Assembly: GCA_002296975.1 (NCBI GenBank)
Contig: DBIS01000355.1
Coordinates: forward strand, 1-6,472
Source of the DNA: Deltaproteobacteria bacterium UBA796
GTDB lineage: Bacteria > Myxococcota_A > UBA796
Length of the DNA: 6,472 nucleotides
Direction: 5' to 3'
The position numbers and the translations under genes were made by a program. Within the stretch, counting starts at the first letter, position 1, and every line of letters starts with the position of its first letter. The notes under the pieces are model-generated. The model was not told the origin of the DNA, did not search any database, and worked only from the letters and a program-made list of their open reading frames with translations. Shown here one piece after another: positions 5,421 through 6,472 of this stretch.

Positions 5421-6358
5421 AGGGTAAAGACCTGCTCGGTCTGAGGGGCTTGCCAAAAGCGGAAATTGTTGAGATTCTCGATACGGCAGATCGCTTTCGA
5501 AAAGTCTCTGAGCGCCGCATCAAAAAGGTGCCAACCCTTCGTGGCCGGACGGTCGTGACGCTGTTTATGGAGAACTCCACGCGAACGCGCCTGAGTTTTG
5601 ATTTGGCCGCAAAGCGTTTGAGTGCAGATACCCTGAGCTTTTCAGCGTCGTCGAGCGCGACCAAAAAGGGTGAAACCTTGATGGATACAGCGCGCAATAT
5701 TGACGCCATGAAGCCCGATGCAATCATTATTCGGCATTCAGCGGGAGGGTCGGCACATATGTTGGCCGCGGCCTTTCCGTGGGCCGTCATCAACGCTGGC
5801 GATGGTATCAATGAACATCCGAGCCAGGCTTTGCTCGATATGCTGACCATGCGGGACCATCTGGGAAGCCTTGAAGGCAAGACCGTCGCGATTGTCGGGG
5901 ATGTTTTTCACAGTCGGGTCGCCCGGTCCAATATTTTTGGCTTGACCACGATGGGGGCCAAGGTGTTGGTGGCGGGCCCTGGCACGATGTGCCCACCATC
6001 GATGGCCCATCTCGGGGTGGAGGTCCGGCACACGATCGACGATGTTGTAGAAGAGGCCGATGTCGTGATGATGTTGCGCATTCAGCGAGAGCGCTTGCGG
6101 CCCGGAATGATGTCTTCGGTGAACGAATACAGCCACTTTTATGGTTTGGACATGGACCGCTTGCGGCGAGCAAGCCCTTCTACCTTGGTCATGCACCCGG
6201 GCCCCATCAACCGGGGCGTCGAGATGAGCCCTGAGGTTGCAGATGGGGAGCAGAGTGTCATCTTGGAGCAGGTAACCAATGGGGTTGCTGTGCGAATGGC
6301 CTTGCTGTATCTGTTGGTTGGTGGCGAATCGGCCGGAGGGAAAAGCGATGAAGCGTGA
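5417..6358 (+). CDS. pyrB: Aspartate carbamoyltransferase, catalytic subunit
   Basis: A 313-residue enzyme that joins carbamoyl phosphate and aspartate to N-carbamoyl-aspartate, the committed step of UMP synthesis, as a cytoplasmic trimer. The carbamoyl-phosphate site MENSTRTRLSF (51-61) has the invariant STRTR at 54-58; SATKKGETLMDT (80-91) supplies the lysine donated by the neighbouring subunit (Lys84 by alignment). Also present are IRHSAGGSAHMLA (105-117), NAGDGINEHPSQALLDM (126-142) with His134 and Gln137, GDVFHSRVARSN (161-172), the aspartate-binding MLRIQRER (219-226) and MHPGPINRG (259-267). All expected active-site residues seem present. It starts inside the pyrR stop (ATGA overlap); GAGG (5407-5410) lies six bases upstream. 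No regulatory-chain gene (pyrI) follows, so allosteric control of the E. coli type is not indicated here; the next gene, pyrC, overlaps its end by 11 bases. Confidence 0.97.
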   Translation: MKGKDLLGLRGLPKAEIVEILDTADRFRKVSERRIKKVPTLRGRTVVTLFMENSTRTRLSFDLAAKRLSADTLSFSASSSATKKGETLMDTARNIDAMKPDAIIIRHSAGGSAHMLAAAFPWAVINAGDGINEHPSQALLDMLTMRDHLGSLEGKTVAIVGDVFHSRVARSNIFGLTTMGAKVLVAGPGTMCPPSMAHLGVEVRHTIDDVVEEADVVMMLRIQRERLRPGMMSSVNEYSHFYGLDMDRLRRASPSTLVMHPGPINRGVEMSPEVADGEQSVILEQVTNGVAVRMALLYLLVGGESAGGKSDEA

Positions 6359-6472
6359 ACATTTGGTGCTTCGGGGCGGGCGGATTTTGTGCCCGGCATC
6401 TGGGGGCGATACGGTCGACGATTTGTGGGTTTGTGATGGCCGGGGAGTGGCGATTGGTGCCCTCCCAGGCGG
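6348..6472 (+). CDS. pyrC: Dihydroorotase or dihydroorotase-like protein, N-terminal fragment (3' end outside window)
   Basis: Forty-one whole codons are visible before the right edge. The start MKREHLVLRGGRILCPASGG followed by TVDDLWVCDGRG fits the N-terminal beta domain of amidohydrolases such as dihydroorotase ('l.l.nGriidP......vDl.i.dGrI..ig'). Dihydroorotase closes carbamoyl-aspartate to dihydroorotate, the step after PyrB. The ATG at 6348 has GGAGGG (6335-6340) seven bases upstream and overlaps the pyrB stop by 11 bases, so it is co-translated with pyrB. The zinc-binding HxH motif lies beyond the edge, so I cannot say whether this is an active PyrC or a PyrC'-type inactive partner as found after pyrB in Pseudomonas. 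The family call rests on the short fragment and the operon position. Confidence 0.85.
   Translation, partial: MKREHLVLRGGRILCPASGGDTVDDLWVCDGRGVAIGALPG

Noticed and set aside
5350..5880. 176-codon open frame on the minus strand opposite the end of pyrR and the start of pyrB
   Set aside because: It is fully antisense to two well-supported genes, has no family resemblance and is expected from codon bias in this GC range.

Overview
The window is ordinary housekeeping chromosome with one unusual regulatory spot, the leader of pyrR. It looks like a Gram-negative bacterium of moderately high GC. The pairing of holA with rpsT, the pyrR-pyrB-pyrC order and the protein sequences remind me most of a deltaproteobacterial-type lineage (Myxococcota, Bradymonadota or similar). 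That placement is an impression, not a database result. There are no insertion sequences, phage genes, tRNA or rRNA genes, CRISPR arrays or islands of odd composition.

Layout. Positions 1-683 (+) hold the C-terminal part of holA, the DNA polymerase III delta subunit. It converges on rpsT (ribosomal protein S20, 768-1031, -), and a long near-perfect hairpin between them should end transcription from both sides. A divergent intergenic region of about 190 bases follows, carrying the presumed rpsT promoter and a candidate promoter for the rightward genes. From 1223 to the right edge every gene is on the + strand with short gaps or overlaps: ugd (UDP-glucose 6-dehydrogenase), lepA (elongation factor 4), a gene for a 122-residue single-pass membrane protein I cannot name, pyrR, pyrB and the start of pyrC. 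No intrinsic terminator was seen between 1223 and 6472, so the genes could be one transcript, although internal promoters are possible.

How the genes work together. PyrB and PyrC catalyse the second and third steps of UMP synthesis, and PyrR is the uridine-nucleotide-sensing RNA-binding regulator of such operons. UTP, the end product, is needed to make UDP-glucose, the substrate of Ugd, so the cluster loosely joins pyrimidine supply to UDP-sugar use. LepA and S20 belong to translation, HolA to replication.

Most interesting region. The 54-base gap before pyrR, plus the last codons of the upstream gene, contains a 14-base match (4814-4827, 11 of 12 defined positions) to the PyrR-binding RNA consensus as I recall it from Bacillus. 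It is followed by two mutually exclusive hairpins (4839-4854 and 4838-4865), the second of which buries the pyrR ribosome binding site. There is no terminator-like U-run, so translational control by PyrR, as described for Mycobacterium smegmatis, fits better than transcription attenuation. This is a prediction from sequence only.
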